Counted from the first letter of the stretch, positions 34,819-44,300 are shown. The stretch is DNA of 64,000 nt from Paenibacillus xylanexedens (GCF_007676705.1 NZ_VEBF01000001.1:1612001-1676000), one strand, 5' to 3'. The notes: generated by a model not told the origin, from the letters alone. A program made the numbers and translations.

Positions 34819-35269
34819 GATTCACTCACCTTCCTCTTCCTCTACGTCCGAACACCATATGTCCCCATACAATGTATACATATAAATGTGTTAGACGAAT
34901 TCATTATGTAATTGTTAAAAACTGACGTTCCCCGACAGGCACGCCAAGGCATGACGTGAAGCCGGCCCTGGGTAACCAAGACCGGCGTTAGATGCATATT
35001 TCAGGCATGCCTGAGATGTTAGCCGTTATATTTCATTACCACGTCAACATTAGCAATGAAACGGATATTCGATCCTTACAATAAGGATACATGGTACAAG
35101 TCATAGTGAAAACAAACCTGAGACCCGATTTGAAGGGGAATTGGGGATATGTGTGCACCCTCCATCCGGGACTATTGACGGAGAGATTTATCTTTTTTTG
35201 TCATCCATTTGAACGATATGCTCCTACCGGACGTATAATCTCCAAACTCAGATCGGACGGTGAATGTAC
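34819..35269. other. 450-bp intergenic region with structured segment
   Basis: Lies between the HSP90-like gene and the ABC transporter, which are divergent. At 34961-34987 a stem GCCGG...CCGGC closes on TGG-GTAA-CCA, and a 12-bp palindrome CAGGCATGCCTG occurs around 35004-35015. These could be a structured RNA or remnants of a mobile sequence; I do not recognise a known class. A 60-codon open frame (35091-35273) has no coding character or ribosome binding site. Confidence 0.5.
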
Positions 35270-36175
35270 ATGATCGAAGTACGCAATATATCCAAGCAAT
35301 TCAAGGTGCATCAAGCACTGAATGATGTCAGCTTCACAGTTAAGCAAGGCAGCGTCACTGGGTTGATTGGCCCCAACGGTTCGGGCAAAACCACACTGAT
35401 CCGTATCATGAACGGTGTCTTGGGTGCCTCAGGTGGACAGGTAACCATTAACGGATTGGACGCGGCTCGTGAGGCGGAGAAAGTGCTAGCCATGTGTGGC
35501 ACCCTTACCGAACAAAGTGGATTATATGAAAATATGAGCGGGCGTGACAATCTGACTTTCTTCGCTGATGCTTTTGGTCTGAAGCAAGCCAGAGAACGAA
35601 TTGATGAGCTTGTGAACCTGTTCGAGTTGCAGGAATATCAGCATCGCAAAGTCGGCACCTATAGCACAGGCATGAAGAAACGCTTGGGCCTTGCACGAGT
35701 GCTCTTGCACCGTCCTTCCATCCTGTTTCTGGATGAGCCAACCAATGGCCTGGATCCGGATGGAATTCAGATGGTGCTTCGCATCATCCGTCAGTTAAAT
35801 AAGGAAGAAAAGATGACGATTCTGGTCTCGTCTCACGTGCTGTCCCAACTGTCAGCTGTCTGTGATCGTTATATTTTCATGGAAAAGGGCCGCATTGTTG
35901 AGGAGGGTACGGAACAGGAGATTGTTAGCCGGTACCTGTCCACACCAAAGCTCGAAGTAGAAGCCAACATGCCCAATGGATGGCACAATTCAACCGATTA
36001 TACACCTGAGGCGACATCCGCATATCAAGCGACGTATCAGCTTCCATCCCGTGAGGATATTCCAGTGCTGTTACGGCAATTAACGGAGCATGGCCAAGTC
36101 TATCAGGCCCGCATCACGGGCAGTGATCTGGAAAGTATCTATTTTGCCATAAGGGAGGCACACCATCATGAATAA
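35270..36175 (+). CDS. ABC transporter ATP-binding protein (ABC-2 export type)
   Basis: A 301-residue nucleotide-binding subunit. Walker A is GPNGSGKTT, the Q-loop is near TLTEQSGLYENMSG, the signature is YSTGMKKRLGLARVL and Walker B is ILFLDEPTNGLD; the H-loop is in VSSHVLSQL. A 70-residue C-terminal extension ends in GSDLESIYFAIREAHH, as in drug/antibiotic exporters of the CcmA type. The second ATG (35270) is chosen for its GGACGGTG site. It overlaps the permease gene by 8 bp. Confidence 0.92.
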   Translation: MIEVRNISKQFKVHQALNDVSFTVKQGSVTGLIGPNGSGKTTLIRIMNGVLGASGGQVTINGLDAAREAEKVLAMCGTLTEQSGLYENMSGRDNLTFFADAFGLKQARERIDELVNLFELQEYQHRKVGTYSTGMKKRLGLARVLLHRPSILFLDEPTNGLDPDGIQMVLRIIRQLNKEEKMTILVSSHVLSQLSAVCDRYIFMEKGRIVEEGTEQEIVSRYLSTPKLEVEANMPNGWHNSTDYTPEATSAYQATYQLPSREDIPVLLRQLTEHGQVYQARITGSDLESIYFAIREAHHHE

Positions 36176-37001
36176 CCGCCAAGCCATACGCGCACTGGTA
36201 CGCAAAGATATTCGGTCCGTCACCGCCAGTGTTCAGCTCTGGTTGCCCATGTTAATCGTTCCACTGATCATCGGAATTATCATGCCCTCTGCGCTCCTGT
36301 GGGCGGCCTCCAGAATGGAACTTCGTTCTCTGGGCAACATCAGCTTTCTGCTCGAATCATTGGATTCGTTAACCCATAGTGGACAGATTCCTCAGCTTGC
36401 TTCCATGCCTACAGATAATCATCGTATTGTCTATTATTTGGCCATGTATATGTTCGCTCCCTTGTTTCTCATCATTCCGGTGATGGCCTCCAGTATTCTG
36501 ACGGCCAATAGTTTCGCTGGAGAAAAGGAACGTAAAACGCTGGAAGGATTGTTATTTGCACCGATCAGCATGGACACTCTTTTTAAAGGCAAAGTACTGG
36601 CTGCCCTGATCCCATCCATTCTATTATCCTGGGTTACTTTCCTGATCTACGGATTGATTGCCAATATTCTGATGTACCCCATGTTTGGAACGTTGATGTT
36701 TCCCAATCTGAACTGGATGATTCTGGTCCTGTGGGTTGTTCCTGCTTGCAGTCTTATGGTCATTTTGTTAAACGTGCTGATCTCGGCCAAGGTTCGTGGG
36801 TTCCAGGAAGCCTATCAGCTTGGAGGATTGGTTGTCATTCCCCTAATCGCCTTAGTCGCTGGTCAGGCCAGTGGCATGCTGCTGATCGGTCCTTGGATGT
36901 TACTCATGATTGGAGCTGTGCTCATGCTCATTAGTGTGGTTCTCCTTCGTTTCGTAACGCTATGGAATAGTCGTCAGCAACTGGCGGAAAGTCAGATCTG
37001 A
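36168..37001 (+). CDS. ABC-2 type permease
   Basis: A 277-residue membrane subunit with about six transmembrane segments and the ABC-2 hallmark SFAGEKERKTLEGLLFAPIS (about residues 118-137) in the first cytoplasmic region. It pairs with the ATPase encoded upstream to form a homodimeric or single-permease exporter. The exported substrate cannot be inferred: there is no sensor kinase or peptide gene next to it. Confidence 0.9.
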   Translation: MNNRQAIRALVRKDIRSVTASVQLWLPMLIVPLIIGIIMPSALLWAASRMELRSLGNISFLLESLDSLTHSGQIPQLASMPTDNHRIVYYLAMYMFAPLFLIIPVMASSILTANSFAGEKERKTLEGLLFAPISMDTLFKGKVLAALIPSILLSWVTFLIYGLIANILMYPMFGTLMFPNLNWMILVLWVVPACSLMVILLNVLISAKVRGFQEAYQLGGLVVIPLIALVAGQASGMLLIGPWMLLMIGAVLMLISVVLLRFVTLWNSRQQLAESQI

Positions 37002-37089
37002 GTGATGTAGATTGAGAAATAAATAAACGCAGGTTATGATGTGGAGACATATACTTTCGGATGGTAATAGAGAGGAATGGAATAACCGC

Positions 37090-37884
37090 ATGGAATCCAA
37101 ACTACTTCAAAAATTAAAATATGCTCCCCAATTAACGGCACAGGAGAAGCATATTGTGGACTATATCCTGAACAATCCCGAAGTTGTGTTCGATTCTACA
37201 GCCCATGAACTGGCTCAGCAGACCTATACAAGCTCATCCACCATTGTTCGCTTATGCAAAAAGCTGGGTACCAAGGGGTACCCAGACTTTCAGTTAAAGC
37301 TTGCTCTTGAATATCAACAGATGCCTTCCGCCATGCAGACGCAGGATCATGCAATTGCAGAACAAGGCAACGTGCTGGCTGCCATCGACTCGGTTCCTTA
37401 CCTGTATCAGCAGGCGCTGGAAGATACCCGCCGGATGTTAAACGCTCCTGTTTTGCAACGAATCGCGGGCTGGGTCAAACAATCCGGACGCATCGATATC
37501 TATGGCAGTGATATGAATTATTACCTGGCGCAACAGGCTTGTGCCAAGTGGAATGAACTCGGCATATCTGCGATTGCTCACAATAGTCCCAACATGCATT
37601 ATTTGAACACGATAAACCCCAATAGCCTGACGCTGTCTTTTGTTATTTCGCACACAGGAGAGAACCAATCCATGATTGAAGCCGCCAAAGTGCTGAGCAA
37701 CAAACAAATGAAAGTCATCGCGGTCACGGGCAACAACCATTCAACACTGTCCAAGCATTGTGACGAGACGCTGCTGGCTTATGGATACAATGAACAATTA
37801 AGGCTGTCCAAAATGTCTTCGATGGTCTCTGTACTTTATATTTTCGACATGTTGTACATGGGAAGCATTAGCGACACGTATTAA
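37090..37884 (+). CDS. MurR/RpiR-family regulator with SIS domain
   Basis: A 264-residue regulator. The N-terminal HTH_6 domain reads LTAQEKHIVDYILNNPEVVF through STIVRLCKKLGTKGYPDFQL, and an SIS phosphosugar-binding domain follows (about 110-240; RIDIYGSDMNYYLAQQACA, SFVISHTGENQSMIEAAKVL). It should sense a sugar phosphate. The ATG at 37090 is chosen; an ATG at 37036 gives 18 extra residues without a better ribosome binding site. It is convergent with two sugar-dehydrogenase-like genes that it might regulate (inference). Confidence 0.88.
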   Translation: MESKLLQKLKYAPQLTAQEKHIVDYILNNPEVVFDSTAHELAQQTYTSSSTIVRLCKKLGTKGYPDFQLKLALEYQQMPSAMQTQDHAIAEQGNVLAAIDSVPYLYQQALEDTRRMLNAPVLQRIAGWVKQSGRIDIYGSDMNYYLAQQACAKWNELGISAIAHNSPNMHYLNTINPNSLTLSFVISHTGENQSMIEAAKVLSNKQMKVIAVTGNNHSTLSKHCDETLLAYGYNEQLRLSKMSSMVSVLYIFDMLYMGSISDTY

Positions 37885-37887
37885 CGA

Positions 37888-38877
37888 TTACCGTTGATCT
37901 GCTGCGAATTGAATTCCAGCATCCTTACGCGCACTCATGAGCACACTCATCACAGACTGGCTGTGTTCCAGTAGTTCGTAAGACCGTTTGAGATCTCCAC
38001 TTGCATAGATGTCCCTGAACGCTTCCCACTCATAGTACAGCCAATTGGATTTGGTCTGCGCATTATACGACTCAGCAGGCTCATTTCCGATCTGAAGCTT
38101 GATCTCCCGGCAACCATTTGCTCCTCCCACAACCTGAAGATACCCCTTCTCTCCCTGAATAAGGACAAAGTTCATGCTGCTTGTGTCTTTGGCACCTACA
38201 CATTCCGCAATAAACTCCGGATATTTAAGAACCACCACACCTGATGTATCAATGCCGTTCGCATGCTGATTCGCGGTATACGATACGGAATTCGGCCTGC
38301 CAAACAGATTCATGACCAGATGCAGATTATAAATATTAATATCCATCAGCGCCCCACCAGAAAATTGTGGATTAAATACGTTCGGTGTCTCCCCTGCCAG
38401 CAGATCATTGTATTTGCGCGAGTATTGACTGTAGTTACACTGGATGAGTTTGATTCGACCGAGCTTGGGCAGTTGCACCTGTATGATTTTAATATTAGGT
38501 AGATGAATGTTGGAGATCGCTTCAAACAGCAACAGATTTTTTTCCTTCGCAAGTGCAATCAACGTTTCTGCTTCCTGAAGCGTGGACGTGAACGGTTTTT
38601 CACAGACGACATGCTTGCCGTGTTGAAGTGCCTGATAGGCCTGTTCGTAATGCATGCTATTCGGTGAAGCAATGTAGATGAGATCTACACTCACATCTGA
38701 GAATAGGGATTCCAGGTCCGTATAGATTGTACCTACAGCATATTTTCCCGCAAGCTCCTGTGCTGTCTCTCTCTTCCGGGAGTACATCGCTGTACACGTA
38801 ACATCTTCCAGTTCATTGATCGCGGACAAAATGGCATCCACAATGGACCCTGTACCAATCGTTGCTATATTCATCAT
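37888..38877 (-). CDS. Gfo/Idh/MocA-family oxidoreductase
   Basis: A 329-residue NAD(P)-dependent dehydrogenase-like protein. The Rossmann fold starts IATIGTGSIVDAIL, and the family motif EKPFTST (catalytic lysine) appears at about residue 93, within HGKHVVCEKPF. The C-terminal alpha/beta domain contains SGGALMDINIYNLH. Members oxidise or epimerise sugars and inositols; the substrate is not predictable. It is the second gene of a pair with another Gfo/Idh/MocA gene 29 bp upstream. Confidence 0.92.
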   Translation of the reverse strand: MMNIATIGTGSIVDAILSAINELEDVTCTAMYSRKRETAQELAGKYAVGTIYTDLESLFSDVSVDLIYIASPNSMHYEQAYQALQHGKHVVCEKPFTSTLQEAETLIALAKEKNLLLFEAISNIHLPNIKIIQVQLPKLGRIKLIQCNYSQYSRKYNDLLAGETPNVFNPQFSGGALMDINIYNLHLVMNLFGRPNSVSYTANQHANGIDTSGVVVLKYPEFIAECVGAKDTSSMNFVLIQGEKGYLQVVGGANGCREIKLQIGNEPAESYNAQTKSNWLYYEWEAFRDIYASGDLKRSYELLEHSQSVMSVLMSARKDAGIQFAADQR

Positions 38878-38906
38878 ATCGTTTCGCTCCTGTCGTTGGT
38901 TGTTTT

Positions 38907-39920
38907 TCAGTCGACTTTCTTCGCCGCTTCGATTCCGTCATGTAAAATATCCAATACATACAAAACCTCTTCATCCTTGACCGGTTTATCACCGTGATGT
39001 CGAATGGCTTGAAGCAGTTGATCATATAACATGCCATAGTCCGTTGCTTCCGAAGGAACTTTCTCCGTATGTGATGTTCCATCCTCATCAACATAACTGA
39101 TCGTACCCCAGTTATCCTCCGATTCAGATTCAATAGATACCCGGGTTCGTCCATCCCCACTTTTCGTTTGATGTCCGCTGCTATATTTGACAAAGCTTCC
39201 CCGATCCCCGTGTACAATGAATTTGGGATGCTCGATCTTCACGAGAAGGCTGCACTTGATGGTGGCCTTCATTCTTCCATAACGAAAATCAATATCAATA
39301 TAATCATCAGATTCACCCGGCGCAATCAAACTCCGAACATCATAAACAATTCCATCGGCTACGCCATATATGGAGATCAATTGATCGATGGTATGCACGG
39401 CCAAGCCATGCAGCAATCCAAATCCGCTTCTCGCATACTGTGGGATAAAATAATCATAATGGGACTGGATTTCAACAATGTTCCCCAGTTTGCCACTCTC
39501 GATCACTTTTTTCAATGTCAGAAAGTCACCATCAAATCTGCGATTTTGATTCGCCATGGCGATGAGATTGTTGCGGGTGGCTAGTTCAAAAATATCCTTG
39601 GCTTCCGCAGAAGTGGGAGCAAAAGGTTTCTCCACCAGCACATGTTTCCCATGTTCCAATGCCAGCTTGGCATATTCAACATGGCTATCCACATGGGTAG
39701 CAACAACAATCAACTCAATCTCATCATCCTGCAATAGGTCTTCGATGTTCGTTGTAAATGTAATCTCGGGATAGAGTGATTCACGCTCTGTATCGCCAAT
39801 TCGGTCTTCCTCCCGACGATAGATCGCCTTCACCTTGATGTTCTCTTTCTCGTCCAGATAAGGCAGGTGATAATTCACCACTGCATTCCCAAATCCGATG
39901 ATCGCCATATTCAATAACAT
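38907..39920 (-). CDS. Gfo/Idh/MocA-family oxidoreductase
   Basis: A 337-residue paralogue of the neighbouring dehydrogenase: N-terminal MAIIGFGNAVVNYHLPYLDE, the motif EHGKHVLVEKPFAP at about residue 90-103, and HGLAVHTIDQLISIYG in the C-terminal domain. It resembles the YcjS/YhhX-type NAD(P)-dependent sugar oxidoreductases. The start is supported by AGAGGAGTGAG. It is co-transcribed with the dehydrogenase gene downstream. Two different family members in one operon suggest successive oxidation and reduction of one sugar (inference). Confidence 0.92.
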   Translation of the reverse strand: MLLNMAIIGFGNAVVNYHLPYLDEKENIKVKAIYRREEDRIGDTERESLYPEITFTTNIEDLLQDDEIELIVVATHVDSHVEYAKLALEHGKHVLVEKPFAPTSAEAKDIFELATRNNLIAMANQNRRFDGDFLTLKKVIESGKLGNIVEIQSHYDYFIPQYARSGFGLLHGLAVHTIDQLISIYGVADGIVYDVRSLIAPGESDDYIDIDFRYGRMKATIKCSLLVKIEHPKFIVHGDRGSFVKYSSGHQTKSGDGRTRVSIESESEDNWGTISYVDEDGTSHTEKVPSEATDYGMLYDQLLQAIRHHGDKPVKDEEVLYVLDILHDGIEAAKKVD

Positions 39921-40159
39921 GATCGCTCACTCCTCTGCTCGGGTTGAGTGCTATGTTATCACGATCAAGTCAAGCGGAGAATGCTTTGGGACAGGATTGG
40001 CAGCAACATGCGCAATTCGATTTCAGGTTTGAATATGCATGAAATTCAATTTCATTCTCTCCTTTTTTCACATTCGAGATCTAACATATCTTCCATTGTT
40101 TACCGATATAACATAAGGCGTTAATTACATACATATAGAACGAAGGGGACGATGAAAGA

Positions 40160-41446
40160 ATGAAAACAGGGTATACATACTTACAACGAACCATCTGTAC
40201 ATTGCTGCTCATTACACTGCTTGCAGCAATGACATTGGGAGGCGGAAGCGCAGCCCAAGCAGCTACACTCAGCCAATCCACAGTGTATTATGAGTCCGAC
40301 GGAGTCTTGTACAAAGTATCCGCTGATGGCAGTAACACAACGGAAGTATTAATTGATTTCCAAGGTGTGGACTTGCTCGCAGCAGGCTCTTATCTCTACT
40401 ACACTCAGACTGCTTCTTCCACAACCTTGCTTCGGGTTCCGAATGACGGGTCCAGCGATGCAGCAGAGACATTTGCTACAGATGTACTCAGCTATTATAC
40501 GGATAACGGGTTCATTTATTATCTGGACGCAACAGGCACGATCTATCGCGCTAATGGCAATAGTGATGCTTCCACTGCCACCAAGATTGCCGACAAGGCC
40601 GATACCGATTTTCCATTTCTCGTGGTCGCCAAAGGGCGTGCCTACTATAATGCATTAGTTAATGGAAACACATGGATCGTCTCCAAAACGTCCAACGGCT
40701 CTGGAGCTGTACAGCGGATTGCCGCAGGCGCAGTGGAAAGTCGTTATTTTACCAATCAAGCCAAAAAAGAAATGCAACTGATGGTCAATACAGACCCTTA
40801 CGAGCAGTTTTACTCAACCAATGCTGTCGTTATGTATAAGGTTAATTACAACACTGGCAAGGCCACTGCAGTTAACCCAAAAGCCAAGCTGGATGTGAAT
40901 GCTGTATATTCCGGTGGTTGGGGGAACAATCTTTACGTGTATAACAAAGGAATCGCGCTGGATAGTAACAAGGATTACAATTACGCCAAAGGCAAAGCGT
41001 TTGCGTTAACGACTTCAGCCAAAACGCTTCAGCTTCATAACAAGAGCGTCCGGGAAGTAAGTGCACTCGGTACAGACAAGGTTGTAATTATTGATGCAGA
41101 CAAAAAGGCTTATGCCAAAACGGTCTCCGGCAACAAAGTGACCAAGTCCGCCAACCTGAACCTGAACAATGTAACGTATGTTGCGAATCAATTGACCAAT
41201 GGCACACCGACGGCTGCATACATCTCGGGCAACAACGGTCTCTATTCAGTCAACACAGCTCTCAAGGTAACCAAACTTACCAGTGACGAATGGGATGCAT
41301 TCCATATCAGAGATGATGTTGCCGGCCTGTTCTACATCAATGCCAAAGATCAGTATCGCCTGTATCACGTGCAAACGGGGGGAACTGGTAAAAAAGTAAT
41401 GAGTGACGTTTTCCTCGACAATATTCTATTGGTAACACCGTACTAA
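40160..41446 (+). CDS. Secreted DUF5050-like (beta-propeller-like) protein
   Basis: A 428-residue exported protein. The signal peptide of about 35 residues ends GGGSAAQAA. The mature part has repeated short beta motifs of the type YYESDGVLYKVSADGSNTTE, then GSYLYYTQTASSTTLLRVPN and GFIYYLDATGTIYRANGNSD. This periodicity is typical of DUF5050/prolow-density-receptor-like propellers. No catalytic motif is evident; it may be a surface or matrix protein. The ribosome binding site is AAGGGG. It stands alone with a terminator. Confidence 0.75.
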   Translation: MKTGYTYLQRTICTLLLITLLAAMTLGGGSAAQAATLSQSTVYYESDGVLYKVSADGSNTTEVLIDFQGVDLLAAGSYLYYTQTASSTTLLRVPNDGSSDAAETFATDVLSYYTDNGFIYYLDATGTIYRANGNSDASTATKIADKADTDFPFLVVAKGRAYYNALVNGNTWIVSKTSNGSGAVQRIAAGAVESRYFTNQAKKEMQLMVNTDPYEQFYSTNAVVMYKVNYNTGKATAVNPKAKLDVNAVYSGGWGNNLYVYNKGIALDSNKDYNYAKGKAFALTTSAKTLQLHNKSVREVSALGTDKVVIIDADKKAYAKTVSGNKVTKSANLNLNNVTYVANQLTNGTPTAAYISGNNGLYSVNTALKVTKLTSDEWDAFHIRDDVAGLFYINAKDQYRLYHVQTGGTGKKVMSDVFLDNILLVTPY

Positions 41447-41502
41447 CCTATACTGTGGATTCAGGCACATAGCCTATTTAACAGCCTTGTCCATAACAAT
41501 GA

Positions 41503-41543
41503 GGATTACCTTGCAGCCATATTGGCTCTTGGTAGTCCTTTTT
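41503..41543 (+). terminator. Terminator of the DUF5050-like gene
   Basis: The arms GGATTACC and GGTAGTCC, with an inner GCC/GGC pair, are followed by T5. Confidence 0.75.
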
Positions 41544-41579
41544 GGTGTCGAAAACTATTTTTCAAAAACATCTTCCATA

Positions 41580-41604
41580 TGAGAATGATAATTGTTATCA
41601 TTAA
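41580..41604 (+). promoter_or_regulatory. Fur box upstream of the AraC-type gene
   Basis: AATGATAATTGTTATCATT (41584-41602) has perfect 8-bp arms around a 3-bp centre and matches the classical Fur consensus. It lies 29 bp before the start codon of the regulator gene, so iron-replete Fur should block its transcription. Confidence 0.85.
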
Positions 41605-41630
41605 GAAAATAAGACAAAAGGATGGTCCGT

Positions 41631-43256
41631 ATGACTGAACAGTTTCCTTTCATTGCTGAAACCTCATCTCTACCGCTCCTCTCCTCCATGTGCCGTGTGC
41701 GTCGTGGGGAGAACTTCCGTGTGCAAGGCAAGACGGTGTCCCGGCCCATGCTCTGTCTTATTTTGCAAGGAGACGGTGTTCTGGTCCTGAATGATACAGT
41801 CTATACGGCTCAAGCCGGCAGCTTGTTCGTTTTGAATCCAGGTACAACCATTGAGGCCGCTGCACGCTCGAATGTGACCGAATGTATATTGCTAAGCATG
41901 GATACTGTTCGTTTGCAGCAAGTCCGTGGTGAATGGAAAATGACCCCTACTCCTGGCTTCCCGCTGGATTGGCAGACAGGCAGATTGCTGGTTCGTCACG
42001 AACAGCAGGCTGTATCACGTTTGGAACAACTGTATGAAACCTATCGCGGTCTTCAACCGGATCACTTTATCAGTATACATAGCCAGCTGCACGAACTGCT
42101 GCAGTTTCTCTCGGAGAATCGGCTGGAAGCCAATCATGAGAAAGTAGACCCTGCCTTGGAACGCAGCATTATGTATATGCGACGTTACATGAGTGAAGGA
42201 ATTAGCATGGATCAACTCGCCAAGATTGCTGGACTTACACCCAGCTCTTATTCTCGCAGTTTCAAGAAAGCCAAGGGCATGTCCCCCACCGATTACCTGA
42301 ACCGTTTACGTATAGACGAAGCCAAAAAACACCTGACAGCGGAAACGTGTAACTTCAAAGACGTCGCGATATCTGTCGGGTATGGCAACGAGTATTATTT
42401 TAGCCGCAAATTCAAACAAACCTTGGGGATTGCACCCAGTGTATATATGAAAAGAGATCAACTTCGAGTTGCCACGGCATCCATTATGGGATTCCACGAG
42501 AACCTGGCCTCGCTTGGACTGCATCCGGTAGCTGTGCTGGAAGGAGCCCTTGATCGCGATGCCGATGATTATGAACAAGAACGCCGATTAACCAGGCAAT
42601 TAGATCAACTTCGGCAGGCGAAGCCAGACTTGATCATCGGTGACTTTTACCACCAGCCCTATTACGATCGGCTAAAAAGCATTGCACCTACCATCATTTT
42701 AGAATCAACAAATGACTGGAAAAAGAACCATATTCGCATAGCCGAACTGGTTGGACGTGAGAAGCAGGCGTTGCTGAATTTCAAGGAACTTGAGTTTCGC
42801 AAGCTTGAGGCAAGCCAAAGCCTACAACCGTATTTCGAACAGGGACGTATTGCTCTGATGCACATTACGAACCAGTCCATCCGCTTGCAGGGATCAGGCG
42901 AGGACCCGTTAAATCAGTTGTTGTATGATGAACTGGAGCTCCATCCTGCCCAGCTTGTATCTCCCGAAATCTACAGAAATGAGTATGCAGCAGATAGCAT
43001 CCCCGTGCTGGACACGGATTACCTATTTATTCATCGTGCTACGCTTCATCCTGCCAGTGAAAAGGTGTTCCGACGCATGAAACAAACGGCATCGTGGAAT
43101 CGTTCCCCTGCCGTGTTGCAAGGTAACGTTCACGATATTTCGAATTGGCAACGGTTATGCTGGACTCCGGCTGGACGGCTGCAGATTCTAAATGAACTGG
43201 AACAGATTGCCCAGCAGTCTGTGGTCTTTTCTCATGCAGGTCTGATCGGACATTAG
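41631..43256 (+). CDS. AraC-family regulator fused to siderophore-binding domain (Btr-like)
   Basis: A 541-residue protein. An N-terminal cupin-like domain (about 1-130) is followed by two AraC HTH motifs (MDQLAKIAGLTPSSYSRSFK and FKDVAISVGYGNEYYFSRKF, about 185-275). A C-terminal periplasmic-binding type domain of the FhuD/FepB class follows (about 285-541; RQAKPDLIIGDFYHQPYYD). B. subtilis Btr has this plan and activates bacillibactin uptake when it binds the ferric siderophore. The ATG at 41631 follows AAAAGGA. The Fur box upstream fits iron control. No siderophore transporter genes lie beside it in this window. Confidence 0.9.
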   Translation: MTEQFPFIAETSSLPLLSSMCRVRRGENFRVQGKTVSRPMLCLILQGDGVLVLNDTVYTAQAGSLFVLNPGTTIEAAARSNVTECILLSMDTVRLQQVRGEWKMTPTPGFPLDWQTGRLLVRHEQQAVSRLEQLYETYRGLQPDHFISIHSQLHELLQFLSENRLEANHEKVDPALERSIMYMRRYMSEGISMDQLAKIAGLTPSSYSRSFKKAKGMSPTDYLNRLRIDEAKKHLTAETCNFKDVAISVGYGNEYYFSRKFKQTLGIAPSVYMKRDQLRVATASIMGFHENLASLGLHPVAVLEGALDRDADDYEQERRLTRQLDQLRQAKPDLIIGDFYHQPYYDRLKSIAPTIILESTNDWKKNHIRIAELVGREKQALLNFKELEFRKLEASQSLQPYFEQGRIALMHITNQSIRLQGSGEDPLNQLLYDELELHPAQLVSPEIYRNEYAADSIPVLDTDYLFIHRATLHPASEKVFRRMKQTASWNRSPAVLQGNVHDISNWQRLCWTPAGRLQILNELEQIAQQSVVFSHAGLIGH

Positions 43257-43342
43257 ACACTGAACATAAGTTGATACGTTGGGCAAGGTTTCTTTTACAT
43301 CGTGTTCCTTCAATTATAATTCAGTAAGATATTGCACAGGCC

Positions 43343-43376
43343 AAAGGGCCCTCTCCTATAACGGAAAGGGCCCTTT
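43343..43376. terminator. Bidirectional terminator
   Basis: Perfect 10-bp arms AAAGGGCCCT and AGGGCCCTTT enclose a 14-nt loop between the convergent AraC-type and GbsR-like genes. Confidence 0.8.
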
Positions 43377-43384
43377 GCATGTAA

Positions 43385-43960
43385 TTATGAGTGTTCCTTA
43401 ATCTCTTCCTTCGGAACCAACTTATATATCTCTTCATCTTCCATGGTATCAATTAACCGATCCAACCATTTGTAATATGCTTCCGCTTGCAAAACCTTGT
43501 GTTTGTCTTCCATCAGGATGTGGATAAGTTCAGCATCTGCCTGCTCATCCAGATCTTCGACTAAGCGATTCAGTTCGTCAATGGATTTCCGTAGAATCTG
43601 AAGGTTACTCTCCACAGCTTTTCTCCATTTGATAGCAAAATAATCCGTAAACGTCTGATGCCAGTCATACTCCACTTCATATAGGTCTTTCCTGGAGCCC
43701 TTGCTCCATACTTTATTCACCATTTTCAAATCCAGCAGTGTTCGTACACCTGTACTCATACTCGTTTTGCTCATTTCCATTTCCCGTCCCATATCGTCAA
43801 GGGTCATTGGCTTGTCTGCAAAAAATAGCAATCCATATAAGTGTCCCGTTGACAGCGTAACGCCGTAAAGATCCATATTACGTCCAATGGCTTCAATGAC
43901 GCGTTTACGAATCTTCAGCACGGTTGCCTGCTGTTCCTCTTGTAAATGGTCCAAGCCCAT
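43385..43960 (-). CDS. GbsR/OpcR-like MarR-type regulator
   Basis: A 191-residue winged-helix regulator: AIGRNMDLYGVTLSTGHLYGL, then PMTLDDMGREMEMSKTSMST as HTH, then KVWSKGSRKDLYEVE as the wing. In Bacillus, GbsR and OpcR of this family sense choline or act at the opuA/opuB/gbsAB promoters. It is divergent from the betaine importer genes, which supports that role here. The ATG at 43960 is chosen because GGAGG stands 8 bp upstream; the frame continues open for 41 codons without support. Confidence 0.88.
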   Translation of the reverse strand: MGLDHLQEEQQATVLKIRKRVIEAIGRNMDLYGVTLSTGHLYGLLFFADKPMTLDDMGREMEMSKTSMSTGVRTLLDLKMVNKVWSKGSRKDLYEVEYDWHQTFTDYFAIKWRKAVESNLQILRKSIDELNRLVEDLDEQADAELIHILMEDKHKVLQAEAYYKWLDRLIDTMEDEEIYKLVPKEEIKEHS

Positions 43961-43982
43961 GCTTGCAACCTCCATTCTGAAC

Positions 43983-44011
43983 ATTCCACAGTCTTGGCAA
44001 AATAATTGCAA
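43983..44011 (-). promoter_or_regulatory. Possible promoter of the gbsR-like gene
   Basis: On the minus strand TTGCAA (44006-44011), a 17-bp spacer and TGGAAT (43983-43988) lie 23 bp before the start codon. Confidence 0.45.
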
Positions 44012-44255
44012 CACTTTAAAAGTCCTGCTTACATGGGAAAGCATCCGGCCGGACATCCTATATGCCAGAGGGCTTTCTTTCACCCAATGTATGAAAATGG
44101 GAACTTTACCAGGCTACAATTGCCTATGACTTTCTTTTAACCAAAAAATCTAGCTTCAATTCAGCTCATTTTCTATTGTAGGAAAAGCGTTATCAAATGT
44201 AAAGGAACCTCATTAGGCAGAATAAGGAGAATGGCGGAGCATATGGAAGGAAAAC

Positions 44256-44279
44256 TTTGTACAGTTTTTACTGTACAAA
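44256..44279 (+). promoter_or_regulatory. Perfect inverted repeat, candidate GbsR-like operator
   Basis: TTTGTACAGT, four T, then ACTGTACAAA: 10-bp arms without mismatch. A further half-site-like GTACTGT occurs at 44285-44291. It lies 22 bp upstream of the opuA -35 box within the divergent gbsR-opuA intergenic region. Confidence 0.7.
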
Positions 44280-44300
44280 CATTATGTACTGTTTATTCGG

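Noticed and set aside
35091..35273. 60-codon open frame upstream of the ABC ATPase gene
   Set aside because: No ribosome binding site, no family resemblance, and it overlaps the real start of the ATPase gene.
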